The notes beneath the pieces are model-generated. The model made no database searches and had not been told where the DNA came from. It saw only the letters and a program-made list of their open reading frames with translations. A stretch of DNA of 57,333 nt from Pseudomonadota bacterium (GTDB lineage Bacteria > Myxococcota_A > Polyangia > Haliangiales > Haliangiaceae), in contig JAKSDA010000396.1 in the NCBI GenBank assembly GCA_022360315.1, forward strand, positions 1-57,333. The letters run 5' to 3'. Every line of letters begins with the position of its first letter. Positions within the stretch are counted from its first letter, which is position 1. The position numbers and the translations under genes were made by a program. This document shows positions 9,195 to 17,205 of this stretch, in pieces.

Positions 9195-10370
9195 ATGGGG
9201 GGCACGCTCACGTCACGAATGCTCGTGGCTGCAACACTTGCAGCCTATATGGGAGGATGCCAATGGGTCCTCGATATCCGCGATATCTCTCCGACGGTCG
9301 ACGGCGGCGACTGTGATCAATGGGCGCCGCTTCATTTCAGTCCTTGTACGGCCGCAAAGCCGATTTCCGAGCTGATCCTGGCGATTCCGGGACGCTATGC
9401 ATACGACACCAATACCGGCCAGCTGATCGATCCAGACGGCCAGGCGGTGGAACATTCCGGCGAGTCTGTGGCTCAGGATCGAGGCGATCTGTGGTTGATC
9501 GCTGTTCACAAGCTGACCATTGCAGCCAACACCGAGCTGCGCGCTGAGGGCAACAGACCTTTGCTCATCGCGTCGTGGTCGACTGTATCGGTGGACGGCA
9601 CCATTGACGTGAGCAGCGTGGCCGGGCGACCTGGGGCCGGGGCCAATCGCGACTGCGAGGGCACGGCAGCGGGCCCGGGAAGCTCTGGGCAGAATAAAGC
9701 TGGCGGAGGCGGCGGGGGCGGTGGATTTCAGGGTAACGGCGGCGCTGGCGCTGTGGGCGATCTCGACCAGGGTGACGGAGGTGCAGGTGGCGGTAAAATC
9801 GGCCACTCCATCGTGATACGCGGTGGTTGTCCGGGCGCCCGGGGAGCTAGCGGCGGTGCGCTTGGTTCCAAAGGGGGGAGTGGAGGTGACGGCGGAGGCG
9901 CCATCCACGTAACCGCACGAGAGCGAATCGAGGTACGCGGCAGGGTTCTCGCAGGTGGTGCCGGGGGGGGTGGGGCGCTCATGGGCCTGCCCGTAAGTGG
10001 CGGGGGCGGCGGCGGTTCCGGCGGATACATCGGCTTTGATGCGCCCGAGGTAACCATCTATGACGGCGCTGTACTCGCGGCCAACGGCGGCGGCGGTGGC
10101 GAGGGATCCGACTACGACCAGGCTGGCAACCCGGGCAGCGACGGATCGGCCAGTATCGAGTCGGCAGCGGGCGGCTCGGGCGGCTCCAACTACGGCGCCG
10201 ACGGCGGTGCTGGTGGCAGTCGCGACACGCCAGACGGCGGCACGCCGGTCGCACAGCAAGGCGGCGGCGGCGGCGGTGGTGGCGGCGGTGTGGGGTTTAT
10301 CTTGCTATATAGCGGCAAATTTCTCGCGCTGAATGCGACGATCTCCCCCCGGGCGATCGAGGTCGATTAG
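9195..10370 (+). CDS. Glycine-rich surface lipoprotein
   Basis: 391 residues. A short signal sequence ends in the lipobox YMGGC (about residue 22). After a non-repetitive region of about 110 residues (ELILAIPGRYAYDTNTG, LLIASWSTVSVDGTIDVSS) the protein is a Gly-rich array with many GG.GG clusters. These are interrupted by beta strands such as IHVTARERIEVRGRVLAGG and GYIGFDAPEVTIYDGAVLAANGG. The alternation of short beta strands with poly-Gly suggests a beta-solenoid or polyglycine-type fold. Related Gly-rich lipoproteins are common in myxobacteria and have no assigned function. It follows the kinase and TPR genes on the same strand after 99 bp. Confidence 0.78.
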   Translation: MGGTLTSRMLVAATLAAYMGGCQWVLDIRDISPTVDGGDCDQWAPLHFSPCTAAKPISELILAIPGRYAYDTNTGQLIDPDGQAVEHSGESVAQDRGDLWLIAVHKLTIAANTELRAEGNRPLLIASWSTVSVDGTIDVSSVAGRPGAGANRDCEGTAAGPGSSGQNKAGGGGGGGGFQGNGGAGAVGDLDQGDGGAGGGKIGHSIVIRGGCPGARGASGGALGSKGGSGGDGGGAIHVTARERIEVRGRVLAGGAGGGGALMGLPVSGGGGGGSGGYIGFDAPEVTIYDGAVLAANGGGGGEGSDYDQAGNPGSDGSASIESAAGGSGGSNYGADGGAGGSRDTPDGGTPVAQQGGGGGGGGGGVGFILLYSGKFLALNATISPRAIEVD

Positions 10371-10649
10371 CCTTGCCGAACAACCAGTAGCATTTCATGG
10401 CCCAGCGGTCACAGCGCGGTTGACCGAGCGAGTACTCCGGCCGAGATGTTGTCCATTGAGCCGAAGGCAAGCTGCAGCGGCGCCGTACTGCTCGACCCCG
10501 AGCTTCGTCGAGCCACCCGCCTGGCCCACCACAGACTTGACCGACCTTATTGCATCTGCCTCGGGTCGTGCAGTTCTTCACTCGGGCTCGCGGGGATCTG
10601 CGTAATACATCAGGTGCCTTGCCGCATAAACTCTGGTCGGGACCCGGCC

Positions 10650-11132
10650 TCAGCGCGGAGCAATGGAGAAGTCGGTAATGCCGCTTTCGCGCGCCAGATC
10701 GATAATCTCGATCAACGTGGCGGGCGGGGAGCTGGCCTCGGTACGAATCGACAGGACTACGGTATGTCCGGCCTGTTTGTACTTGCCCAGTTCTCGAGCC
10801 AGCTCGGCTGCTGACATCGAGGCGCCGTCCACGGTGACTGCTCCAGCCGCCGAAACCGCGACTGTGACTGTTTTGTCGGCTCCGGCCGGTTTTGCCGCTG
10901 TACCGGGACCTGGCGAGTTCGCCGGTACGGACGGCAAGCCGGTCGCGCTGCCCGTCCGACTGTCCGGCCGACCTTCGAGCCTGTCGACGCGTTTGGCCAG
11001 CCCGTCGACACGTTCGATGAGGAGCGCGATGTCCTTGTTGATACGGGCGAGCTGCTGACCGTCGGGATCGCTGTGGCCAGTGCGACAACTGCAGGCCAGA
11101 ACGGCGAGAGCGGCTGCGGTAACCATGCGCAT
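10650..11132 (-). CDS. ExbD/TolR-like lipoprotein with coiled-coil linker
   Basis: 160 residues if started at ATG 11132. This places the short hydrophobic segment MRMVTAAALAVLAC with lipobox VLAC at the N-terminus; an ATG at 11252 would add 40 unlikely residues. A short coiled coil follows (QQLARINKDIALLIERVDGLAKRVDRLEG), then a Pro/Ala/Gly linker. The last about 75 residues match the ExbD/TolR periplasmic fold: TVTVAVSAAGAVTVDGASMSAAELARELGKY, then VVLSIRTEASSP, then IEIIDLARESGITDFSIA. Real ExbD has an N-terminal membrane helix with a conserved Asp that feels the proton gradient; that is replaced here by a lipid anchor, so it cannot be a motor subunit. No exbB or tonB is nearby. It is divergent from the kinase at 11563. 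Confidence 0.7.
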   Translation of the reverse strand: MRMVTAAALAVLACSCRTGHSDPDGQQLARINKDIALLIERVDGLAKRVDRLEGRPDSRTGSATGLPSVPANSPGPGTAAKPAGADKTVTVAVSAAGAVTVDGASMSAAELARELGKYKQAGHTVVLSIRTEASSPPATLIEIIDLARESGITDFSIAPR

Positions 11133-11562
11133 GTCGCCGAGAATCGCGCGCCACACGACACCCGACAAGTGCGAGCCGCGCCCGATACGCCGCGCCGGGC
11201 CCGGGGCACTCTTCGAACTGGGCCCGGCTTGATCCACGACCAACGCACTCATGTTTACTCACGTTGCAGCGTGGAGTACCACAGATACGACATCTCGGGT
11301 ATGGCCAGAAAATTTGTCACCGAGCGGTCGGCAGTTTCTCTTGACGCGCAAGATCGTTCGGTTTCACAATAAGACGCTGTAGGATTCGGTACTCGACTTA
11401 CATAGGCAAAAGTGGGTTCTTGTAGGGACTGAATCGCAATCAGCAATGATCATGCACCAGCCAGGTAGATCGCTGTGATCGAATATAATTGCACAACGCG
11501 CTGCGTCGTCCCGCGCCTGACTTGTACGAATCGAGCGATCATGCATGGATCGGAGGAATGCC
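11133..11562. other. Intergenic region between divergent genes
   Basis: About 430 bp without a supportable gene, between the ExbD-like lipoprotein and the PEGA kinase. It is less GC-rich than its neighbours in the 11.3-11.5 kb part. It holds a candidate -10 box and the ribosome site of the kinase gene. Short reading frames here have no recognisable features. Confidence 0.6.
11484..11489 (+). promoter_or_regulatory. Candidate sigma-70 -10 box
   Basis: A perfect TATAAT at 11484-11489 lies about 75 bp before the kinase start in an otherwise GC-rich window. No good -35 element is found at 16-18 bp spacing, so the assignment rests on the -10 match alone. Confidence 0.25.
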
Positions 11563-13503
11563 GTGTTTCACGGTGAGCAGGTTTTTTCGAGCGAAATGCA
11601 GGATAGCGCGCCCCACTCCATGATCGCCGGATATCGGGTCACCGGAGTGCTCGGCGAGGGCCGCACTGGACGGGTATACGCGGCCGAGCATGAAGTTCTC
11701 GGCCGGCATGTTGCGATCAAAGTGCTGTGGTCTCGGCAGGCGCGAAATCGCGCCGCGGTCGCGCGTTTCCTGCACGAGGCAAGAGTGGCCAGTGCCATCG
11801 ACCACCCCGGTATCATCAAGATCTACGACGTCGGCGAGGGCGAGGACGGGCAGGTGTACCAGGTCATGGAGCACCTCGACGGCGAGACCCTGGCGAGCAG
11901 GCTGGCCCGCACCGGTGCGCTCGGCGTCCGGCAAGCCACGCGGTTTGCCGTGCAGATCGCCAGTGCATTGCAGGCAGCTCACACCGGCGGCGTCATCCAT
12001 CACGACCTCGAGCCGGGCAACCTGTTCATCGTTTCCGACCCTCAGATATCGGGCGGCGAACGGATCAAGATTGTCGACTTCGGCATGGCCAACGTGCCCA
12101 CTCGGGCCGGCTCTGAACCGGGTCAGACGCGGGCCGACCTCATCCCGAACTCGCCTGCGTACAGTGCGCCCGAGCAGTGCCATGTAGGCCAGCCGGCTGG
12201 TCATTCGGCGGCCGGTTATTTGATCGACCATCGCGCCGACCTGTACTCGCTCGGCTGTATCTTTTTCGAGATGCTGTGCGGCCGACCGCCATTCGACCAG
12301 CACGATGATGCGGCCACGGTCGTGCTCGCCCATCAAAACCAACAGCCACCCCAGCCCAGTCTGTTTGCCCCTGAAATCGGCTCCCATCTCGACGACATCA
12401 TCGCCTGCCTCCTGGCCAAAAATCCCGACGATCGCTTTCACAGCGCCGGTGAGTTTTTGCAAGCTCTGGCCCAGGTCACCATCAAGTCGCCCCGATCCTT
12501 TCCCGCCGCAGTCGTCACTCGATTATCCCTCGTGGCCAGCTCGGTCGGAGGATGGCTCGCAGCAATACCGAGCCGGCGCGGAGCTGTCGCCGTGATGCTG
12601 GCGACTGCAGTCGCTGCGGGTCTGCTCCTGGCCGTCTATCTACAGAACGGCCTGGGCAACGCAGAGGGCGAGCAGACCGCAGCAGCCGAACAGACCGCAG
12701 CAGCCGAACAGACCGCGGCAGCCGAGCAGATCGCGGCAGCCGAGCAGATCGCGGCAGCCGAGCAGATCGCGGCAGCCGAACAGACTGCGGCAGCCGAGCA
12801 GACTGCGGCAGCTGAACAGAATGCGGTTGCCGAGCACGCGGCAGCAGCCGAGCAGACCGCGGTTGCCGAGTCCGAAACCGATCGGGGGCCCGAGCCGCAA
12901 CCAGCCGAACAGCCAGTTGCCCTCGTCCCTCGACCCGAGCCTGACAGGACCGCGGGCGAGGAGGTTCTATTGGCCGGGGCCCCGGACAACGAGGCGATGG
13001 AAGCGCCTCCACAGGTCACTATCGAGATCGGGTCCATCCCGGCGGGCACTCCGGTCTACGATCGGGACGGCAAATTGCTCGGCGCCACGCCGTGGCAGAC
13101 AGCGGTTCCGCGCAGCGCCGAGCCACTCACCTTCACACTCGAGCGCGAGGGCTACAAGAACGCAACTGTGACCATCGCGCCCGAGCGTCGGCACAACCGC
13201 AAGCGCGTGCGAATGGAAAAGATCTCGCAGGTCATCACCATCGAGATCCTGTCCGATCCGCCGGGCGCAGCAGTACTCCTGAACCAAAAAGTGGTCGGCA
13301 TCACCCCGTACAAGATCTCCCAGCTCGAGGTTGCGGGCAGGGCCAGATACGTGCTCAGGAAAGACAATTACCGCAAAAAAGAGCTTCGGGTACGCACCGA
13401 CCAAGACCAGCGTGTGATCATCGAGCTCGAGCCGTGCAATCCAAAGAACAGGACTGGCATCGTGTCGGTCGGTCTGGTCGACCCCTATCAGTGCGAGGAG
13501 TGA
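11563..13503 (+). CDS. Transmembrane Ser/Thr kinase with altered catalytic loop and two PEGA domains
   Basis: 646 residues from GTG 11563, chosen because GGAGGA at 11552-11557 sits five bases upstream; ATG 11545 lacks such a site. Kinase domain about residues 20-300: LGEGRTGRVYAAEH, VAIK (Lys53) and DFGMAN are normal. The catalytic loop reads HHDLEPGN, with the usual HRD Arg changed to His and the catalytic-loop Lys changed to Glu (residue 150). Asp148 and the Asn remain. A membrane span (VAVMLATAVAAGLLLAVYL) is followed by eleven EQTAAA-type hexapeptides. Two PEGA domains come next: TIEIGSIPAGTPVYDRDGKLLGATPW and TIEILSDPPGAAVLLNQKVVGITPY. PEGA domains are extracytoplasmic, likely surface-layer binding modules. 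Activity is uncertain; it may be weak or purely a scaffold. Confidence 0.9.
   Translation: MFHGEQVFSSEMQDSAPHSMIAGYRVTGVLGEGRTGRVYAAEHEVLGRHVAIKVLWSRQARNRAAVARFLHEARVASAIDHPGIIKIYDVGEGEDGQVYQVMEHLDGETLASRLARTGALGVRQATRFAVQIASALQAAHTGGVIHHDLEPGNLFIVSDPQISGGERIKIVDFGMANVPTRAGSEPGQTRADLIPNSPAYSAPEQCHVGQPAGHSAAGYLIDHRADLYSLGCIFFEMLCGRPPFDQHDDAATVVLAHQNQQPPQPSLFAPEIGSHLDDIIACLLAKNPDDRFHSAGEFLQALAQVTIKSPRSFPAAVVTRLSLVASSVGGWLAAIPSRRGAVAVMLATAVAAGLLLAVYLQNGLGNAEGEQTAAAEQTAAAEQTAAAEQIAAAEQIAAAEQIAAAEQTAAAEQTAAAEQNAVAEHAAAAEQTAVAESETDRGPEPQPAEQPVALVPRPEPDRTAGEEVLLAGAPDNEAMEAPPQVTIEIGSIPAGTPVYDRDGKLLGATPWQTAVPRSAEPLTFTLEREGYKNATVTIAPERRHNRKRVRMEKISQVITIEILSDPPGAAVLLNQKVVGITPYKISQLEVAGRARYVLRKDNYRKKELRVRTDQDQRVIIELEPCNPKNRTGIVSVGLVDPYQCEE
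12670..12867 (+). repeat. 18-bp tandem repeat, about 11 units, encoding EQTAAA hexapeptides
   Basis: Consecutive 18-bp units encode EQTAAA, EQIAAA, EQNAVA, EHAAAA and EQTAVA in the stalk between the membrane span and the PEGA domains. Low DNA divergence in the first eight units suggests recent expansion. The hexapeptide is helical and acidic, so it can act as a variable-length spacer. Confidence 0.9.
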
Positions 13504-13518
13504 CAAAAACTGCGCAGC

Positions 13519-13535
13519 CCGAGCACACTGCTCGG
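13519..13535 (+). terminator. GC-rich hairpin just after the kinase stop
   Basis: CCGAGCA at 13519-13525 pairs perfectly with TGCTCGG at 13529-13535 across a 3-nt loop, 16 bp after the kinase stop codon. There is no following T-run, so it is a terminator-like or mRNA-end structure, not a textbook intrinsic terminator. Confidence 0.4.
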
Positions 13536-13754
13536 TACCACGCCGCACACCGACACCCTGTCAGGACAGCACCCGCGCAAAAAATTCGCCATAAAAACTC
13601 CGTAATGGAGCTCAAATGGGTGTCAAATACAAAAGTCAGACTGCGGGGGACGTGATGACAACTGCTTGGTACAGTTGACCAGCGCCTGAAGTGCTCCGGC
13701 TTGGTCGACCGACTGTGGCCGATTGCAATGAACGTTTCGACGAGGAATAAGCGC

Positions 13755-15824
13755 ATGTTTCTCCATCGCATAGCCTGGATCGCGAGTGCGGCGGCCATTC
13801 TTTGCCTGTCTCCCTCGCGGGTCCAGGCTCAGAGCTCGGCCGCTGCCGAGGCCATAGAAGATCTGGAAGGTGCGCCAGCTCAAAACACGGAAAAAAGCGC
13901 CGCAGAAAAGAACCCCGCGACAGGGCAAAAAACCGCAAGAGATCGGGGAGTGCGGCGCAAGAATGTGGCCAAGGCCGGCAAGAAAGACCGAGATAATCGC
14001 TCGGTCGGGCACGGTGATTCAGCCCAGCCCGGTCCCGGGGCCCGGGCGAGCGGCGCAGCGAATCCGGGCGATCGCGACCAGCCGGGCGATCGGTCTGTCC
14101 AGACGCCGCCGCGCCCAGACCAGCCGGTCCCATCGAACAATGGCGCCCAGCCGGGCCATGCCGGGCAGCTTGTCGACGATGCGCAGTCGTCGGTCGATTG
14201 CAGCAATTTGCTGGTCCAGACCCCGACCCAGGTGCCCTCGCGAAGACAGGTGCGCAAGGCCAGGCGACTGGCCAAACGCGCGACCCGGCTGTGCCGGCGC
14301 AAAAAATATCAGCGGTGCGCTGATGCCTACCGATCTGCTTATGGTCTGGATGGCAACAGCGACAACCTGCAATCGCTGGGCGAGACCTATCACGCGATGG
14401 GGGAGCACGAGCCGGCGATCTGTGCCTACCGGCAATATCTCGCCGCAATGCCCACCGCTGCGACTGCCGCCCAAGTCGAGCCGCTGCTCGCCACGCTGCA
14501 CGGCGAACTCACCCGGGCTCGGCGCCAGGAGGCGGAGAGAGCAGCTGCCCTGCAGCAGGCGGCTCAGCTCGACTGCAGCGAGTGGGCGGTGCAGACTCCG
14601 GTCGAAACACCGTCGCGCAGCGAGAAACGACAGGCCAGACGGCGGGCCAGAGCAGCCAAAAAACTGCTCCAACGAGGCGATATTCCCACCTATGTCGAGG
14701 AACTCAAGGCGGCCTATACCATTGACGGAAAGAGCGTCCATTTGCGCGACATCGGCGATGCGTACCGCTCGGTGGGCGAGCCCAAGGCAGCCATCTGCTC
14801 CTATTTTCTGTACATGGGCTCGGGGGTCGATTCCACAAAAGCGGATCCGATCGTGGAGAGAATCGTCGCTTTGCACCGCACCCTGGCCGACACCCGGGAG
14901 CAGCAAACCCACAGTCAGCAAGAGATCCAAAAAGCGGTTGCTGCGATCGGGTGCGCCGATCGATCGGTGTCGCGGCCCGACGGGCCGCCTTCGCGACAGA
15001 ACATCAACCGGGCCAGAAAGCGCTTTCGCGAGGCTCAAGAGCGGTGCGACAGCGGGCTGCTCAGCGAGTGTTCCGAATCCATCAAGGCAGTGTATGCCCT
15101 CGACGGTGACAGCCGGCATCTATTCAGCCTGGGCCGGGTGGCCGAGCAGATCCCCGACCCGGAAAGCGCCATCTGTCACTACCATCAGTTTCTCACCGAC
15201 CGCCAGCCCAATGGTCCACTGCTCTCGCTGGCCAAAAAGCGTCTGGCGCTGCTCAGCGAGCGCTACAACCAGGCCCGGGAAGAGCAGGAGAGATTGGCGA
15301 TGACCGCCCATAAGGCCGAGCAGATCAGCGCCGAGCTCGAAAAGGCAAAAGAGACCATCGAAAGCGAATCGGCTGGCCGCAAAACCGCGGAAAACCAGGC
15401 CGAGAAACTCGATAAGGAGCTCGAGGTCCTCAAAACCGAGCGCGAGAAGGTGAGTCACTGGGTTACCGTAAAGGGGCGCAGTACAGCTGGATCGGTTCAG
15501 CGTCACCTCGGCACCACCCTGATGGGACTGGGCAGCCTCGCAGTTGGGGCTGCGATTATGTACGGCGTCAAGGCCAAGCAGGCCAGCGACGACGTATCGC
15601 AAGCGCGTCCCTGGAGCACCCAGCTCGACGATCTGGTCAAGGACGGGGAGTCGGCTCAACAGCGGGCCGTCCTCTTGGGCGCTGTGGGCGGCGCGGCGAT
15701 TGTCACCGGGATCGTGCTATATTATCTGGGTGAGCGAGCTTCGCGCAATGTCGAGGTCGAGCTCGATATCGGTCGATCCGGTGAGCCAGTAGGCGCCAGC
15801 GTATGGCTCGGAGGGCAATTCTAA
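13755..15824 (+). CDS. Secreted protein with three tandem TPR-like modules, coiled coil and C-terminal membrane segments
   Basis: 689 residues from ATG 13755, preceded by a GAGGA ribosome site at 13742-13746. A signal peptide ends at SPSRVQAQSS. After a disordered Pro/Ala/Arg region come three homologous modules of about 120 residues, near 148-265, 272-390 and 398-510. Each opens with C-x-x-x-x-V-x-x-P-x-x-x-PSR, followed by basic helices (ARRLAKRATRLC, ARRRARAAKKLL, ARKRFREAQERC). Each then has AYxxDGxSxxLxxLG and an AIC-Y-x-x-YL helix pair related to TPRs. A coiled coil follows (about 512-575), then two hydrophobic segments near 588-608 and 638-660. The module family has no name I recognise. 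The stop is followed at once by the DUF4215 lipoprotein start. Confidence 0.85.
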   Translation: MFLHRIAWIASAAAILCLSPSRVQAQSSAAAEAIEDLEGAPAQNTEKSAAEKNPATGQKTARDRGVRRKNVAKAGKKDRDNRSVGHGDSAQPGPGARASGAANPGDRDQPGDRSVQTPPRPDQPVPSNNGAQPGHAGQLVDDAQSSVDCSNLLVQTPTQVPSRRQVRKARRLAKRATRLCRRKKYQRCADAYRSAYGLDGNSDNLQSLGETYHAMGEHEPAICAYRQYLAAMPTAATAAQVEPLLATLHGELTRARRQEAERAAALQQAAQLDCSEWAVQTPVETPSRSEKRQARRRARAAKKLLQRGDIPTYVEELKAAYTIDGKSVHLRDIGDAYRSVGEPKAAICSYFLYMGSGVDSTKADPIVERIVALHRTLADTREQQTHSQQEIQKAVAAIGCADRSVSRPDGPPSRQNINRARKRFREAQERCDSGLLSECSESIKAVYALDGDSRHLFSLGRVAEQIPDPESAICHYHQFLTDRQPNGPLLSLAKKRLALLSERYNQAREEQERLAMTAHKAEQISAELEKAKETIESESAGRKTAENQAEKLDKELEVLKTEREKVSHWVTVKGRSTAGSVQRHLGTTLMGLGSLAVGAAIMYGVKAKQASDDVSQARPWSTQLDDLVKDGESAQQRAVLLGAVGGAAIVTGIVLYYLGERASRNVEVELDIGRSGEPVGASVWLGGQF

Positions 15825-15825
15825 C

Positions 15826-17163
15826 GTGACCAGCACAGACAAATCCATCCGGTATAGCTGGCCGGTGCTCCTGGTAGGCGCCGCGCTTCTCGTTGTGTCG
15901 AGCGGGTCGTGTTTTGATCCCTACTATTCGGACAACATTCCGTGCAGCGAACAGAGTACCTGTCCACCCGAGATGACGTGCGACCGCGATTTTGTCTGTC
16001 GCAGGGTTCCCATCGATATTCGCTGTGGTGACGGTATTGTCGATTCGGACCGGGGAGAAGTATGCGACGACAGCAACAATAGCGCTGGCGACGGCTGCAG
16101 TGCCGACTGCAAATCTGACGAGACCTGTGGCAATGGCATTGTCGATGTGGTCATGGGCGAGGTATGCGACGACGGCAATTCGAACCCCGCTGACAGCTGC
16201 CGCAACGACTGTGCGGGGGGACCGGGATGCGGCAACGGATTGCCCGATTTATTCGAGCCGTGCGACGATGGCAACACCGACAACAACGACGATTGCGTCA
16301 TTGTCGACAATGTCTGCCGGCTGGCCGAATGCGGCGACGGCTTCGTGCACGAGCACGGCTCTGGCACCGAGGCGTGTGACGGCGACGGTGCCGGCAATCC
16401 CGGCCAGACTGCCGGCTGCGACCTGGACTGCACACCGCCAGCCTGCGGTGACGGGGTCCATAACGATCAGTACATCAATCCACTCACCAACATGGCCGAG
16501 CAATGCGATTCTGGCGGCAGCAATTCGGCCACGTGCGACACCGACTGCACGATCGCGACCTGCGGCGACGGATTTCACAATGATCAGTTCGTCAATCCGC
16601 TGACCGATATGGCCGAGCAATGCGACGGCGGAGGCAATTCGCCCAGCTGCGATGCCGACTGCACCGAAGCGAGATGTGGCGACGGCTTTTTGAATCCCGT
16701 TTTTGAGCCCACGACGGGAAATCCCGAGCAGTGTGACGACGGCAATACGGCGAGCGGCGACGGCTGCAGTGACGAATGCCAGATCGAACATTGCGGCGAT
16801 GGAATCGTGCAGGTGAGCCTGGGAGAAGAATGCGACGAAGATGCCAATTCAGACGACATTGCCGACAATACTGCGAGTTGCGACAATAACTGCACTCGGG
16901 TTGCGTGTGGAGACAACCTGCACAATCCGGCTGCGCAGACAGCGGCTGGTGGAACCGAGCTGGAGCAATGCGACGTGGACAGCGATGGCGATGGTGTGGC
17001 CGACAACGATGCCACCTGCGACCGTGATTGCACCGCGCCGGAATGCGGCGACGGGCATGTCAATGACGCCTTTGACCCCGACGATGATGGCCCGGCCACA
17101 GCCGAGCAGTGCGAACCTCCAAACAGCATGACCTGCAGTGCCGCCTGTCAAACTCTGCCCTGA
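15826..17163 (+). CDS. Cysteine-rich DUF4215-repeat lipoprotein
   Basis: 445 residues from GTG 15826, one base after the preceding stop, so translation is probably coupled. The signal peptide ends in lipobox SGSC (about residue 28). The mature protein is an array of DUF4215-type repeats, each of the form CGDGxxDxxxGExCDDGNxxxxDGCSxxC. The repeats are Asp/Asn/Cys-rich and likely disulfide-bonded and calcium-binding outside the cell. The first unit begins at CGDGIVDSDRGEVCDDSNN and the last ends at MTCSAACQTLP. These proteins are abundant in Myxococcota and are thought to be surface or secreted. It lacks a C-terminal MYXO-CTERM anchor, which fits the N-terminal lipid anchor. Confidence 0.9.
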   Translation: MTSTDKSIRYSWPVLLVGAALLVVSSGSCFDPYYSDNIPCSEQSTCPPEMTCDRDFVCRRVPIDIRCGDGIVDSDRGEVCDDSNNSAGDGCSADCKSDETCGNGIVDVVMGEVCDDGNSNPADSCRNDCAGGPGCGNGLPDLFEPCDDGNTDNNDDCVIVDNVCRLAECGDGFVHEHGSGTEACDGDGAGNPGQTAGCDLDCTPPACGDGVHNDQYINPLTNMAEQCDSGGSNSATCDTDCTIATCGDGFHNDQFVNPLTDMAEQCDGGGNSPSCDADCTEARCGDGFLNPVFEPTTGNPEQCDDGNTASGDGCSDECQIEHCGDGIVQVSLGEECDEDANSDDIADNTASCDNNCTRVACGDNLHNPAAQTAAGGTELEQCDVDSDGDGVADNDATCDRDCTAPECGDGHVNDAFDPDDDGPATAEQCEPPNSMTCSAACQTLP

Positions 17164-17205
17164 ACTCTCTCGCACGTGGGCGGTTTCGGATCCAACCAGG
17201 TCTGG

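Noticed and set aside
10297..11262. Minus-strand 321-residue frame overlapping the ExbD-like gene
   Set aside because: Composition is Arg/Ser/Gly-rich and typical of an out-of-frame translation of the lipoprotein gene.
14019..15119. Minus-strand frame opposite the three-module protein
   Set aside because: The opposite strand has signal peptide, repeats and coiled coil; this one has none.
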